DNA from: Nostoc sp. LEGE 06077
Lineage (GTDB): Bacteria > Cyanobacteriota > Cyanobacteriia > Cyanobacteriales > Nostocaceae
Reading direction: 5' to 3'
NCBI RefSeq assembly: GCF_015207705.1
Contig: NZ_JADEWI010000065.1
Location: 1 to 38,544 of the forward strand
Length of the DNA stretch: 38,544 nt
Position numbers and translations under genes: made by a program. Under the pieces are notes generated by a model, which searched no databases, was not told the DNA's origin, and saw only the letters and a program-made list of their open reading frames with translations. This document shows, piece after piece, positions 23,061-32,220 of this stretch; within the stretch, counting starts at the first letter, position 1; each line of letters opens with the position of its first letter.

Positions 23061-23768
23061 CTAAAAGAAGCTTGGTTGATGACGAATCAAGTTAAAGAAT
23101 TCTTCGCGGGTTTTTTGCTCGTCGTGGAATACGCCCAACATGGCACTGGTAACAGTCCATGAACCAGGCTTTTGGACACCTCGCATAACCATACACATAT
23201 GAGAAGCTTCCATGACTACTGCTACACCTTGAGGTTCCAAAATCGTCTGAATCGCTTCGGCGATTTGGCGAGTTAAGCGTTCTTGAACTTGCAAACGTCG
23301 GGAATACATTTCCACAATCCGGGCTAACTTACTTAAACCGACAACTTTTTGATTAGGGATATAAGCCACATGCGCTCTCCCCATAAACGGCAGCATGTGA
23401 TGTTCGCACAGACTAAAGAAGTTAATATCTCGAACTAATACCATCTCGTTATGACCTTCATCGAAGATGGCACCATTGACAAGTTCATCTAACGATTGGT
23501 TGTAGCCGCTGGTAAGATAGCGCATAGCCTCAGCAACGCGCTTGGGAGTCTTGAGCAGTCCTTCACGCTCAGGGTCTTCACCAACGCCAACTATGATGTT
23601 CCTAACGGCATCCATCATTTGCTCCATGTGTTCCTCAGAAGGCTGGTGCAAATCCGGTAGTCGTCCGTCGTGGGTGTTGCGATCGGGTCTGGTATTAATG
23701 GCATCTGCCAAATCGGGAATCAGCGGAGATTGAAAACGATTAGAACCGTTAGAACTAGCAATAGTCAT
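23061..23768 (-). CDS. folE: GTP cyclohydrolase I
   Basis: 235 residues: a variable N-terminal tail of about 45, then the FolE core. It turns GTP into dihydroneopterin triphosphate, first step of tetrahydrofolate and pterin synthesis. Zinc ligands Cys121 and His124 ([20 protein letters not shown]) and Cys192 ([10 protein letters not shown]) are present, together with the [19 protein letters not shown] segment and [10 protein letters not shown] at the end. Cyanobacteria also use pterins for light-related glycosides. The SDR gene upstream on the same strand (131 bases away) could belong to the same transcript; some SDR enzymes reduce pterins, but that link is only a possibility here. Confidence 0.95.
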   Translation of the reverse strand: MTIASSNGSNRFQSPLIPDLADAINTRPDRNTHDGRLPDLHQPSEEHMEQMMDAVRNIIVGVGEDPEREGLLKTPKRVAEAMRYLTSGYNQSLDELVNGAIFDEGHNEMVLVRDINFFSLCEHHMLPFMGRAHVAYIPNQKVVGLSKLARIVEMYSRRLQVQERLTRQIAEAIQTILEPQGVAVVMEASHMCMVMRGVQKPGSWTVTSAMLGVFHDEQKTREEFFNLIRHQPSFF

Positions 23769-23899
23769 GATGTAATTTTCAGTTGAATTTTGGATGTTTG
23801 CTATGAGTCAAAGAGATACTCAGCAACGTCACTGGCGACAACTTTGGCAACCAAAGCAACGCAGTGGTTCCTCCGTACTTAGTACTCAGCACTCATTAC

Positions 23900-24625
23900 T
23901 CAAAATGTGCCTGTATTGGGCATGAGAATCAATTCATCAATCACTGCTTGTGGTGGCAATAAGACAGTGTGGAGAATTGACTGTGCCACAATTTCTGGAG
24001 TTAACATTTTTGAACGGTCAAAGTTGGCGTGAACGGTTTCTGTGTCCCAGATTTCTGTGTTAACAGAACCAGGACAAATGGCCGTAACACGAATACCGTG
24101 GGCGCGTTCTTCTTGTGCCAGGGTTTGAGAAAGGGCTAGAAGTCCGGCTTTGCTAACACAATAGGCTCCCCATCCAGCAAAGGTCTGCTTGGCAGCTATT
24201 GAGGCTACGTTGATAATTGTGCCTGTGCCGCGATCGCGCATTCCCGGCAAAATTCCTTTGATGCACTCAAATACACTGGTGAGATTGATGTTAATAACTT
24301 GTTGCCAGTCTTCTAAGCTGGTGTCATTTAAATTAGCTGTATAGCCTATTCCGGCATTGTTTACCAAAATATCTATATTGCCAAAATCTTGAGCGATCGC
24401 ATTGATTTTTGCTTTTACTTGCGGTAAATCAGCTAAATCCAGGGCGTAAGCTTTGGCTTCTACTCCGGTTTGCTTGGCTGCTGTTGCTACCGCCTCTAAT
24501 TTATCTAGAGAACGACTGACTAAGGCAACATCTATGCCTGCTTTGGCAAATGCCAACGCGGTTGCTTTGCCAATTCCACTACTTGCCCCAGTAATCAGGG
24601 CATGTTGTCTTTGCTTACTACTCAT
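23900..24625 (-). CDS. Short-chain dehydrogenase/reductase
   Basis: 241 residues from ATG 24625, classical SDR size. Cofactor motif TGASSGIGKATALAFA near residues 11-26, with VSRSLDKLEA suggesting NADP preference (Arg after Ser), NNAG near 86-89, catalytic Ser in NVASIAAK and the Tyr-x-x-x-Lys pair in YCVSKAG. It ends with the PGSVNTEIWDT substrate-loop region. The substrate is not evident: a ketoacyl, aldehyde or pterin reductase would fit the neighbourhood (accA-aar-ado upstream, folE downstream). A start four codons earlier (24637) is possible, but GAGG precedes the second ATG at good spacing. Preceded by interleaved palindromes that look like an operator. Confidence 0.88.
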   Translation of the reverse strand: MSSKQRQHALITGASSGIGKATALAFAKAGIDVALVSRSLDKLEAVATAAKQTGVEAKAYALDLADLPQVKAKINAIAQDFGNIDILVNNAGIGYTANLNDTSLEDWQQVININLTSVFECIKGILPGMRDRGTGTIINVASIAAKQTFAGWGAYCVSKAGLLALSQTLAQEERAHGIRVTAICPGSVNTEIWDTETVHANFDRSKMLTPEIVAQSILHTVLLPPQAVIDELILMPNTGTF

Positions 24626-24731
24626 GCTTTCCCTCATTTTTTTGGCAGTGTTCCAAGCCCCTTGCCACCAAATTATTTAAGTCTTTCGGATTGGCTACAT
24701 TAAAGTAACCTTAAATTCCGATAATTTTTTT

Positions 24732-24760
24732 TGACAATTGCTATACTGAATTGTCAGTAT
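24732..24760 (-). promoter_or_regulatory. Interleaved palindromes upstream of the SDR gene
   Basis: TGACAATT/AATTGTCA (24732-24756) and ATACTGA-ATTG-TCAGTAT (24743-24760) overlap by 14 bases and share the same right half. The site is 107-135 bases before the SDR start. Such a pair suggests a binding site for a dimeric regulator, or two alternative hairpins. The regulator is unknown. Confidence 0.4.
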
Positions 24761-24898
24761 GGGCATTTTTGCCAATAAGATATGTCCCAGTCATGAAAAT
24801 TCGTCTTCATCTGGGAATTGGGCTTGTCTACTCGCAGTCAGTTACTAAAAACTCCACAAATCTCTCATTTAATTGAGACGATTCATCATAAATACAAA

Positions 24899-24945
24899 TG
24901 CCTATGGTTAAAAAGATTGTTAAAAATCTTTAAGAACCACAGGCA
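24899..24945 (-). terminator. Long hairpin after accA
   Basis: TGCCTATGGTT..AAAGATT pairs with AATCTTT..AACCACAGGCA, interrupted by small internal loops, around GTTAA. It starts 43 bases past the accA stop and should end the ado-aar-accA transcript. Confidence 0.55.
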
Positions 24946-24987
24946 ATTATAACATTGCTATTGAGTTAATGACCTAGGTTTGGCTGG

Positions 24988-25968
24988 CTAGTGGGGAATT
25001 TCTGTAAAAACACCGATTTTGCGGAATTTTTCGTAGCGCAGCTGCCGTCTTTCGGGAGATGTTAACTGTTTGAGTTCTTCTAAGTTATCTAAAAGTGCTT
25101 GCTTGAGGGTGGTTGCAGCTTCTAGGGGATCAGAATGAGCGCCACCAATTGGTTCAGGTAAAATTTGGTCGATAATTCCTAAGTTTTTTAAGTCATTGGA
25201 TGTAATTTTTAAGGCAACAGCTGCTTGGGGAGCCTTGGTAGCATCTTTCCAGAGAATTGCCGCACAGCCTTCAGGACTAATCACGGTGTAAACAGCGTGT
25301 TCAAACATCAGTAGGCGATCGCAAACGCCAATACCCAGCGCCCCACCAGAACTCGCTTCACCGATGACTGTGCAAATAATTGGTACATCTAAGCCGAACA
25401 TTTCTCGGAGATTATAAGCAATAGCTTCGCCAGCACCTTGATGTTCTGCGGCGACTGTCGCTAAAGCACCAGGTGTATCGATAAAAGTTAAAATTGGCAT
25501 CCCAAACTTATTGGCGTGTTCCATCAACCGCATGGCTTTCCGATAACCACCAGGAGCCGCCATACCGAAGTTCCGCGCAATATTGTCTTTAGTGTCACGC
25601 CCTTTTTGTTGACCTAACATTACCACTGGCTGCCCACCTAAACGAGCGACACCAGCAATTAAAGCCGGGTCATCAGTACCACAGCGATCGCCATGCAACT
25701 CCATCCATTCATCGGTGATTGCCTGAATGTAATCTAGCGTGCTGGGGCGACGGGGATGACGGGCGACTTGCACCCTTTGCGCCGGAGATAAAGTACTAAA
25801 AATCTCCTCACGTAGTTTTGTGGCGCGTGCTTCTAGTTTGCGAATTTCACCAGATACATCAACGCCATTTTCTTCTGCAAGTTGCCGAATCTGCTCAATG
25901 CGGTTGGAGAGTTCTGCTAACGGCTTTTCAAAATCCAACAGTAGTGGTTTACGCTCGGTAGTAGCCAT
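24988..25968 (-). CDS. accA: Acetyl-CoA carboxylase carboxyltransferase subunit alpha
   Basis: 326 residues, family length. With AccD it moves the carboxyl group from biotin to acetyl-CoA to give malonyl-CoA, the entry step of fatty-acid synthesis. Seen: N-terminal [30 protein letters not shown], the oxyanion-hole and CoA regions [18 protein letters not shown] and [20 protein letters not shown], and [18 protein letters not shown] followed by [14 protein letters not shown]. It lies 158 bases downstream of aar on the same strand; the order ado-aar-accA is the conserved arrangement in many alkane-making cyanobacteria, linking supply of acyl chains to their use. The gap holds small hairpins. Confidence 0.96.
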   Translation of the reverse strand: MATTERKPLLLDFEKPLAELSNRIEQIRQLAEENGVDVSGEIRKLEARATKLREEIFSTLSPAQRVQVARHPRRPSTLDYIQAITDEWMELHGDRCGTDDPALIAGVARLGGQPVVMLGQQKGRDTKDNIARNFGMAAPGGYRKAMRLMEHANKFGMPILTFIDTPGALATVAAEHQGAGEAIAYNLREMFGLDVPIICTVIGEASSGGALGIGVCDRLLMFEHAVYTVISPEGCAAILWKDATKAPQAAVALKITSNDLKNLGIIDQILPEPIGGAHSDPLEAATTLKQALLDNLEELKQLTSPERRQLRYEKFRKIGVFTEIPH

Positions 25969-26045
25969 ATAAACTAGGGGTTCGGGAGTGGATATTTAGG
26001 AAGTAAAAATTTAAAAGGCAACAGTAAAAAGATCAAGACTTTTTT

Positions 26046-26082
26046 ACCCTTCGGGTTTGCAAGTCGCTCATGGGGAAACCCC
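26046..26082. repeat. Two small hairpins between aar and accA
   Basis: ACCC-TTC-GGGT (26046-26056) and GGGG-AAA-CCCC (26072-26082), in a TTCGGGTTTGCAAGTCGCTCA context that recurs in Nostocales spacers. They could change the accA to aar transcript ratio. Confidence 0.45.
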
Positions 26083-26126
26083 TTTGGTGGCGCACCTTTT
26101 TACTTTTTACTTTTTCCTGGCAGTTG

Positions 26127-27146
26127 CTACAACAGCAGCGGTCTAAAGCCATGCTTCACTGATGCTTGACCAATCTGCTCCATTTTGTCTACGGTAATCT
26201 GATTACGCCCCCAAGAAAAGTTCGTATGTAACTTCTCAAATTCCAGTAGCATAGCTTCGGCGAAACAAGCAAATAGCTGGCGTTCTGGCACTTCCATATT
26301 GACAATTTGCATAATTTTCCAGTCAATATCTAAAGAATGCTCAACAATGCCACCGTTGAGTATATAAACGCCAGGATGTTGAATTTTCGTAGCTAAATTT
26401 TTGGGATAGCCACCATCAATCAATAGACAAGGTTGTTTTAATGTCTTGGGGTCAATTTCCACGCCTTTGGGCATACTTGCCACCCAAACTACAATATCAG
26501 CTTCGGGTAATGCTTCATCCAAAGCCATAATTTTGCCCCGCCCCAATTCGTCTTGTAAATTTTGCAGGCGTTCTTGGTTACGGGCGATCAGCAAAATTTC
26601 TTTAACATCAGTTTTGGCATCTAGCCAGCGTGTCACTGCACTACCAATATCCCCAGTTGCGCCACAGATAGCCACTGTTGCTTTCGACAGTTCGATTCCT
26701 ACTTGTTTTGCAGCTGCCTCTACTTGCCGACAGATAATGTAGGCAGTATGTGTATTGCCCGTAGTGAAGCGTTCAAACTCTAATTTGATGTTGCGAACTT
26801 GGCTGAACTGCTCCAAATTAAAGTTTTCAAAAATAATTGATGAAAAACCGCCTAAAGCTGTGATATCTATATCATGCTTTTGAGCATGAGCCATTGCATT
26901 GAGAATTTTCCGGGTTGCCGCCTTAATCCGCCGATTCGCCAGCATTTCTGGTAAAAAGCACGATTCTACGTATTTGCCTTCGATTGTCTCTCCAGTCAGG
27001 CTAGTAACTTTAATGTGATCAACAATTTGGGGCGGGGCGCTGCACCAAAAATCTAGACCTTGATCGGCATATTCTGGGTATCCCAATTGTTGAGCTACCG
27101 CTTGAGCGTGTTCTAAACTAGTCAGATGTCCAATTAGACCAAACAT
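26127..27146 (-). CDS. aar: Long-chain acyl-ACP reductase (alkane pathway)
   Basis: 339 residues, the size of AAR. It reduces C16/C18 acyl-ACP with NADPH to the fatty aldehyde, through a thioester on cysteine. The N-terminus [18 protein letters not shown] is the family hallmark. A Rossmann segment [20 protein letters not shown] stands at 156-175 (GxTGxIG), and the catalytic Cys294 is in [10 protein letters not shown], at the position known in the Synechococcus enzyme. [10 protein letters not shown] and LNGGIVEHS are also typical. It is followed by accA and preceded by ado, 311 bases away. The start ATG gives the expected N-terminus. The enzyme works with ADO, which accepts the released aldehyde. 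Confidence 0.97.
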   Translation of the reverse strand: MFGLIGHLTSLEHAQAVAQQLGYPEYADQGLDFWCSAPPQIVDHIKVTSLTGETIEGKYVESCFLPEMLANRRIKAATRKILNAMAHAQKHDIDITALGGFSSIIFENFNLEQFSQVRNIKLEFERFTTGNTHTAYIICRQVEAAAKQVGIELSKATVAICGATGDIGSAVTRWLDAKTDVKEILLIARNQERLQNLQDELGRGKIMALDEALPEADIVVWVASMPKGVEIDPKTLKQPCLLIDGGYPKNLATKIQHPGVYILNGGIVEHSLDIDWKIMQIVNMEVPERQLFACFAEAMLLEFEKLHTNFSWGRNQITVDKMEQIGQASVKHGFRPLLL

Positions 27147-27457
27147 GTATTGTATTAGGCGTTTGCTGCGTCGAAAGCGTGGAATTTAGTGGGTAAGTGA
27201 CAATACCTAACCTTAAAAATACAACAAAGTGTGAAGTCTGAAGTGTGAAGTGTGTTCGCCTTACAGCCTTTTGGGCATCATAGGGCGGGTGTTTCCGCAG
27301 GGTAGTCTAAATTTTTGACGAAATAGGGTTGAGGAGTCAGAATTCATTCTGAATTCTTGACTAATAAAGCTCACACTAATTGATTCTGTCTCTTAAATTC
27401 TGACTTCTGGATGCTTGTTTAACCTTCATACTTCATAACTTCATCCTTCATACTTTT
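27147..27457. other. Repeat-bearing gap between ado and aar
   Basis: No gene. It holds AAGTGTGAAGTCTGAAGTG-type heptamers at 27231-27254 and a hairpin AGTCAGAATTCA/TGAATTCTTGACT at 27335-27362. These separate ado from aar and may let aar have its own promoter. Confidence 0.55.
27335..27362. repeat. AGAATTCA/TGAATTCT hairpin between ado and aar
   Basis: Arms of 12 and 13 bases (one bulged base) around TTC. The repeat type GAATTCAGAATTC is dispersed in this group of genomes. Confidence 0.5.
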
Positions 27458-28153
27458 TTAAGCAGCGGAAAGTCCGTAGGCTGACAAGCGCATGATATCT
27501 CTGGTTGTGAAGCCAATATTACTTAAAGCTTCACCGTATTGGATCATGAAGTCTTCTACTAAAGCATCTTTTTCCATTGCTAAGACTTGGGCATCGTCTG
27601 CCACTTGATTAAGCATTTTCCAAACTATAGGTAGGTTTTGGCGATTTGCTTCTTCTAGCTCCATTTTGGATGCTTCAAAGTTATCTTTCAGCCAAACTTC
27701 ACCAAAGTTTAAATGGGTATATTCTTCTTTGACTACTCCCTCAGTGATTTTACGGGCAAAATCATCGGCAACGGGAATGTAAATGTTGTATGCAGCGATC
27801 GCAAAACATTCAATAATCAAAGATTGAATCAGTAAACAGGTGACAATGTTACCTTTAGCTGCGGCTACTTTAAAGTTATCGTGCAGGGGTGCAAAAAACT
27901 TCTGAGCAAATTCCAAATCTGGCGTAACTTTTAAATTGCGCCCGCAAGCTTCAAAGCCTTTTTTGTGGCGGCTTTCCATTTTTGACAAGCGAATCAAATC
28001 ATCATGATGATTAGGCAGCAGTTCAGCTAGTTTGATGTAATTCTCGTATGCTTCTTGTTCCCCTTCAATCACGATCGCATTAATGCGACTATAGGCATCT
28101 TTATATTTTTCGCTGTGGAAATCTATTTCTAATCCATCTGCCAACTGCTGCAT
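27458..28153 (-). CDS. ado: Aldehyde-deformylating oxygenase (alkane pathway)
   Basis: 231 residues, an all-helical ferritin-like di-iron enzyme. It converts a Cn fatty aldehyde to a Cn-1 alkane plus formate, using O2 and reduced ferredoxin. All metal ligands stand at their standard numbers: Glu32 ([10 protein letters not shown]), Glu60 and His63 ([14 protein letters not shown]), Glu115 ([13 protein letters not shown]), Glu144 and His147 ([11 protein letters not shown]). Cys70, which modulates activity, is kept. AGGAG lies ten bases before the ATG. It is the first gene of the ado-aar-accA set and diverges from a sugar-type ABC permease gene. Expected products in Nostocales are mainly heptadecane-type alkanes. 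Confidence 0.97.
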   Translation of the reverse strand: MQQLADGLEIDFHSEKYKDAYSRINAIVIEGEQEAYENYIKLAELLPNHHDDLIRLSKMESRHKKGFEACGRNLKVTPDLEFAQKFFAPLHDNFKVAAAKGNIVTCLLIQSLIIECFAIAAYNIYIPVADDFARKITEGVVKEEYTHLNFGEVWLKDNFEASKMELEEANRQNLPIVWKMLNQVADDAQVLAMEKDALVEDFMIQYGEALSNIGFTTRDIMRLSAYGLSAA

Positions 28154-28381
28154 GGTATCTTCACTCCTGTAAAATGAATCATTTGATACTAACGCTTAAT
28201 TTACCCTGACATTTCAAGGCAATCTTCACTGTTGTTTAATTTAACTTAACAAGTCACTATGTAATAGATTAGCTTTTGCTGGGGGCGATGCTCTAGTACT
28301 AAAGAAACAAATGCAGAGTGTTGAGCTAATAGTCAAGAGTCAATGGTAACTTTCGCTCTAGCCTCTGCTATTTAAATACCT

Positions 28382-29206
28382 ATGATGAAATCAAGTTGGA
28401 ATCAGAAATCTGGCGATATTGTTAGTCTAGCGGTGCTGCTACTAGGCGCATTGATTGTCTTGCTACCGCTATTGGTCGTATTTTTCACATCTTTTGCTCC
28501 CTCTGGCGCGACTCCAGATATGATGCCTAAAAGTTGGTCTTTAGGTAATTACCAGGATGCGTGGGCGCGGGGAAAGTTCCTGTTGGCTTTTGCTAATTCT
28601 ACTTTAGTAGCGATCGCAGTTACAGCATTTCAATTGATTACCTCGGCTTTGGCTGGTTACGCCCTGGCGAGATTGAAATTTCGTGGTAGACAAGCCATAC
28701 TTTTAGTCGTTTTAGCAACTTTGGTCATCCCTTTTCAGCTTTTGGTTATACCAATATTCTTGGTGTTGAAATGGGGACACTTAATTAATACTTATGGGGC
28801 GCTAATTTTACCAACTGCTGTCAATGGCTTTGGCATATTTCTTTTACGTCAATATTTCCAAACAATTCCAGTGGAATTGGAAGAAGCCGCAACTATTGAT
28901 GGGGCGAACAGGTTGCAGATTTTGTGGCGGGTATTGCTACCTTTAGCCCGTCCAGCTTTGGTGACTTTGTTTTTGTTCACCTTTATTGCTGAATGGAATG
29001 ATTTGTTTAAGCCTTTAGTATTTACCACCCGCCCAGAATTAAGAACGGTACAGTTAGCCTTGGCGGAATTTCAAGAGCAATTTACTAATAACTGGCCTTT
29101 AATGATGGCAGCAGTAACTATTGCAACAGTGCCAGTCATGATACTGTTTTTGATTGGTCAGCGTCAATTTATTCGTGGCATTGCCACCACAGGGATGAAG
29201 AATTGA
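28382..29206 (+). CDS. Orphan ABC transporter permease, sugar type (MalG/UgpE-like)
   Basis: 274 residues, six membrane helices. The family EAA loop reads ELEEAATIDGANRLQILWRV near residues 162-181, followed by LPLARPAL, and the C-terminus ends QRQFIRGIATTGMKN as in MalG-type permeases of carbohydrate transporters (CUT1). It should form a heterodimer with a MalF-type partner and be energised by an ATPase. None of the partners (binding protein, MalF-like permease, ATPase) is in this window, so they must lie elsewhere. A sugar or glycerol-phosphate substrate is inferred from the family only. Two ATGs stand in a row at the start; either could be used. Confidence 0.85.
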   Translation: MMKSSWNQKSGDIVSLAVLLLGALIVLLPLLVVFFTSFAPSGATPDMMPKSWSLGNYQDAWARGKFLLAFANSTLVAIAVTAFQLITSALAGYALARLKFRGRQAILLVVLATLVIPFQLLVIPIFLVLKWGHLINTYGALILPTAVNGFGIFLLRQYFQTIPVELEEAATIDGANRLQILWRVLLPLARPALVTLFLFTFIAEWNDLFKPLVFTTRPELRTVQLALAEFQEQFTNNWPLMMAAVTIATVPVMILFLIGQRQFIRGIATTGMKN

Positions 29207-29817
29207 TTCAATCAAGATTGAGATAGACAGGGACAAGGGAGATAAGGTAGTCAAAATTCAATAGCGAAGAACCCAGGAGTTAGGAGTTGGAATCAATACT
29301 GAGACTACGCCCTTCTCTAGAAGAGGCTGCGCTAACTAATTGGGATTCTGAGCAAATACACAATTTTTTTAGACCACTAAATTTTCAATTTAGCGGGAGT
29401 ATTCAACACCCCATTCAATTCTATTAGCAAAGCATGGCATAGCTTATTCTGGCGACTAACTCGGAATTCTGTTTTGATAATTTTATCTGATATAAAATTT
29501 GAATTAAAAAAGCAATTGTCAAAAAACCATGAATTATTAGAGAACTCAGTTAGAGAGAAAAGGGTTTTTTCGCTTTATTCATCAATAGTTTTTTGTTTTT
29601 ACTTTTGCGTAATTCTATAAAAATAAATTACTTTAAATTTACATTTTTTAATGGATTTAACTGCTGAGACATCAAAAATATTTGAGAAAGATTGATAATG
29701 AATGACTTAGGTATCTCATTTCGACAGAATATTTGAATAATTAAATAATTCATAAGTATGTTTAACATTGCCAGTAAATTGAATAACATGGAGGAAATAT
29801 ACTGACGAGGGTATTAG
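29207..29817. other. AT-rich gap between the permease and the coiled-coil gene
   Basis: No credible gene. It has an ACCCAGGAGTTAGGAGTTGG spacer repeat near 29271-29290, a CTAAATT-TTC-AATTTAG hairpin at 29377-29393, and strongly AT-rich DNA at 29480-29740. The last 40 bases carry GGAGG (29791-29795) and GAGGG near the next start. Confidence 0.5.
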
Positions 29818-30195
29818 ATGGAGCCATTACAAAACCAGATCCTGAACTTGAGCCATAAACTGGATGCCCTCTACCAGGTAATTGAGCAGCTTGATTGTAA
29901 AGTGGCTCAGGTGTTCTCAGAATGCTCCTTAGTTAAAACACAAGCAAAAGATAACTATCAAGAAAATAGTGATACTTTTCCTTATCAGTTAAAAGGACAA
30001 ATTAGTTTTAATCCAGAATTGGAACATAAGGATGTTCTGACAGATGGCCTTTATTTAGATATGAATCGTCAAGGCGGGGATAAGGTTTTAACACCAGAAA
30101 TTCAGATACAACGACTAACAGCGCAGTTAACCGCAGCCTACAATCGGATTGCGGCATTAGAAGAACAATTACTCCGAGAAAGAATTCATCAATAG
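29818..30195 (+). CDS. Small coiled-coil protein, unknown function
   Basis: 125 residues, no signal peptide or membrane segment. The first 35 residues (NQILNLSHKLDALYQVIEQL) and the last 30 (QIQRLTAQLTAAYNRIAALE) have heptad leucine spacing and should form coiled coils, with a polar middle of about 50 residues. There are two cysteines (27 and 36). I do not recognise the family. The GAGGG seven bases before the ATG supports expression, and a good terminator follows the stop. The N- and C-terminal coils suggest an adaptor or oligomerising protein. It stands alone between the permease and the convergent CobT-like gene. Confidence 0.65.
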   Translation: MEPLQNQILNLSHKLDALYQVIEQLDCKVAQVFSECSLVKTQAKDNYQENSDTFPYQLKGQISFNPELEHKDVLTDGLYLDMNRQGGDKVLTPEIQIQRLTAQLTAAYNRIAALEEQLLRERIHQ

Positions 30196-30221
30196 TTCAA
30201 TAGTCAATATTCCTAAGAATT

Positions 30222-30250
30222 TACCGGGGCTTTTTCAGTCCGGTATTTTT
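30222..30250 (+). terminator. Terminator after the coiled-coil gene
   Basis: TACCGG/CCGGTA arms around a 12-base loop, followed at once by TTTTT. It lies 27 bases past the stop and is the clearest T-run terminator in the window. Confidence 0.75.
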
Positions 30251-30276
30251 GCTTTGAGATAATACTATTTTGGATT

Positions 30277-31395
30277 TTAGATTTTGAATTGACTAAGCCG
30301 CTGGAATTGGTCTTCAATAGCTGCTAAAAGTTGAGATTGTGGCCAATTTTGGTAGAGATGGGCTGTAATGCACGCGGCTCCAGCGCCTACACCTTCTTTA
30401 ACAAAACCTTGCTCGTAAACTTGGAGTTGTGGATAAAGGGAATTAGCAAAACTTAGCTGCGTTGATAGTAAGGGTGGGACTATACCTTGATTTTTGCTGC
30501 TTTGATCCAAGCTTAAGGCTAAATCAACAGTCCCACCGCTGGAATCTTCTATTACCCAGCGGGTTGTACCAACAATAACTTCTGTGGGTTGCCAAAATAA
30601 GTTAGGTGCTTGCGAAATTGCCGTAGTTAAAGCGTAAACTGCTAACATTTGTGTTCCACCTGCCAGTATTACTCCACAACGACGACTAGCGGCGATCGCC
30701 ATTCCCGCTACTACCACTTGCATGGGATCGCCCACGGCTGCCACAATTTCTAGAGGATGGGAATGAGGTGGGATTTTTTGTAAACCAGCTTGAACGATTT
30801 CCCATTTTTGCTGATGGTTACAAATCGGGTGACTGCTGTTAACTTTGCCGATCGCATCTATTCCTAAAGCCGTAAGTACAGCTAAAGCGGTTGTCGTACC
30901 GCCAACTACGCATTCACTCAAAATTACATAACTCTGCGGAACTTCAGCCGCCAAGCGATCGCCCCAAATCAGCCCTTGTTCTAGCAAATGTTGAACTGTT
31001 GCTAGATCCATCGCCTTACCTGTACTTAAACATCTAGCTGGCAAACCGCCTAAATCAATTGCTGGTACAGCCGGAAACTGCGGTAATCCAGCATTAAACA
31101 AATAAACTGGGATTTGCAGTGCTTCAACCACAGCACGAGAAATCAACACAGGTGATGCTCCCGCAGTCAGTGGTGGTAGAGAATACTGGGGTTGATGTTC
31201 TGCACCATAGTATAAAAACTCCGCATCCGCACAAGCCGTGTATTTGCGATCTTCTGGCGTGAGTCCAGCCGCTGAAATTCCAGGAATCAAAGCAGTTTCC
31301 GTAAAACCTAAAACACAGGCAAACACAGGTAAACTACCACGATATTTAGCAATCCAGGCTTTACCTTGTTCTACTTGAGTATAAATACTAATCAT
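30277..31395 (-). CDS. CobT-like nucleotide:base phosphoribosyltransferase (UPF0284/TIGR00303 type)
   Basis: 372 residues. The sequence matches the cyanobacterial/archaeal UPF0284 branch of nicotinate-nucleotide:dimethylbenzimidazole phosphoribosyltransferases. Landmarks: FACVLGFTETALIPGISAAG near residues 25-44, the ADAEFL start of the nucleotide pocket, ARCLSTGKAMDL, ILSECVVGGTTTALAVLTAL near 158-177, and RRCGVILAGGTQMLAVYAL near 237-255. The CobT reaction joins ribose phosphate to the lower-ligand base of cobamides. Most cyanobacteria make pseudocobalamin with adenine, so the base used here may be adenine (inference). It lies last in a same-strand set of Crp-like regulator, DUF2232 membrane protein and this gene. 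Confidence 0.82.
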   Translation of the reverse strand: MISIYTQVEQGKAWIAKYRGSLPVFACVLGFTETALIPGISAAGLTPEDRKYTACADAEFLYYGAEHQPQYSLPPLTAGASPVLISRAVVEALQIPVYLFNAGLPQFPAVPAIDLGGLPARCLSTGKAMDLATVQHLLEQGLIWGDRLAAEVPQSYVILSECVVGGTTTALAVLTALGIDAIGKVNSSHPICNHQQKWEIVQAGLQKIPPHSHPLEIVAAVGDPMQVVVAGMAIAASRRCGVILAGGTQMLAVYALTTAISQAPNLFWQPTEVIVGTTRWVIEDSSGGTVDLALSLDQSSKNQGIVPPLLSTQLSFANSLYPQLQVYEQGFVKEGVGAGAACITAHLYQNWPQSQLLAAIEDQFQRLSQFKI

Positions 31396-31398
31396 AAA

Positions 31399-31435
31399 TT
31401 AAGAGTCAAGTGTCAAAAGTCAATAGTTAATAGTT
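31399..31435. repeat. AGTCAA-type short repeats
   Basis: AAGAGTCAAGTGTCAAAAGTCAATAGTTAATAGTTAA, heptamers of the same family as at 10919-10993, in the 72-base gap between the DUF2232 and CobT-like genes. Confidence 0.5.
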
Positions 31436-31467
31436 AAAAAACTCTAGACTTCTGCCTCCTGCCTTCT

Positions 31468-32208
31468 CTACCCTTCATAATCCATCATGACTTGTACCCA
31501 CCGGGGCGGACGGGGAATAGGATTACCCAAACGATCTAGTAGTAGCCATGCAGCTAGGTGTACCACAAATAGATAAATAAAGTTATTAATGACAACCAAG
31601 GCAAACGCCCCGATTTGAATCAAAAATACACTGGGACTGTTTAATAATCCGAGCTTGAGAAATATCCACTCGGTAATTTCTGTAACTTGGTTAATTAAAT
31701 AAATCCATAAGTCTTCTCCGGACAATATAGACAGTAACCACATCCGAAAAAAGAAACCCAACGAACCTAACAGCGTCGCTAAAGTGATAGACACAATCCA
31801 GGGAACACGACGATGCCAAGTTGCGCCCAAGAGTACGCCCATGAAAGCATAAGGCATAACAAATAAGAGACTGCGTACAGGCCCCATAAGTACAGACAAC
31901 AACAAGCCAGAGGTAACGGCTGCCATCCATGCGGCTCTTTGTCCCCAGCGCAGGTAAACTAGAGCGATCGGCACTGGAAAGAAGATTCGCAAAACTGGCC
32001 CCAAAGGAAAATAAAAATTAATAAACCAAATTAAGCTGGCAGTACTGGCTAAAAATGCCGTTTCTACCATCCGTAAAGGTGCTGCGGCTTTTAGTTGGGG
32101 AGGTTGTAAATTGCTATGGTTTCCTGGTAATTTCTCTTGGATAGGTGGTGGAGATTCAGAAGATGGGCTTTCCTCTGGCTCTTCGGGCAGAGAATCGACA
32201 ATACTCAT
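31468..32208 (-). CDS. DUF2232 membrane protein, possible ECF-type substrate component
   Basis: 246 residues. The first 43 are Pro/Glu/Ser rich and disordered. About six hydrophobic segments follow (roughly 46-66, 70-86, 91-110, 113-130, 134-158 and 195-225). The sequence is of the DUF2232/YybS type (YLRWGQRAAWMAAVTSGLLL and LLFVMPYAFMGVLLGATW). DUF2232 resembles the substrate-binding S components of ECF vitamin transporters in size and topology, which is a family-level suggestion only. Its stop lies 72 bases before the CobT-like gene and its start is 12 bases after the Crp-like stop, so the genes are almost surely co-transcribed. Uptake of a cobamide precursor would fit but is unproven. Confidence 0.72.
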   Translation of the reverse strand: MSIVDSLPEEPEESPSSESPPPIQEKLPGNHSNLQPPQLKAAAPLRMVETAFLASTASLIWFINFYFPLGPVLRIFFPVPIALVYLRWGQRAAWMAAVTSGLLLSVLMGPVRSLLFVMPYAFMGVLLGATWHRRVPWIVSITLATLLGSLGFFFRMWLLSILSGEDLWIYLINQVTEITEWIFLKLGLLNSPSVFLIQIGAFALVVINNFIYLFVVHLAAWLLLDRLGNPIPRPPRWVQVMMDYEG

Positions 32209-32220
32209 TTTGAAAATTTT

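Larger units (their letters stand above)
24626..24987. other. Promoter/terminator gap between accA and the SDR gene
   Basis: Holds a long hairpin after accA (24899-24945) and operator-like dyads (24732-24760). The two genes therefore probably belong to different transcripts although they share a strand. No gene is seen. Confidence 0.55.

Noticed and set aside
22711-23064. Plus-strand 117-codon frame after trpF
   Set aside because: Its translation (NLTPSPFPTREA, then parts of the nested inverted repeat) is what Nostocales spacer repeats give in this frame; no ribosome site, no family resemblance.
24626-24637. Earlier ATG for the SDR gene
   Set aside because: The second ATG at 24625 has GAGG at suitable spacing and gives the usual start before the TGASSGIG motif; the first cannot be fully excluded.
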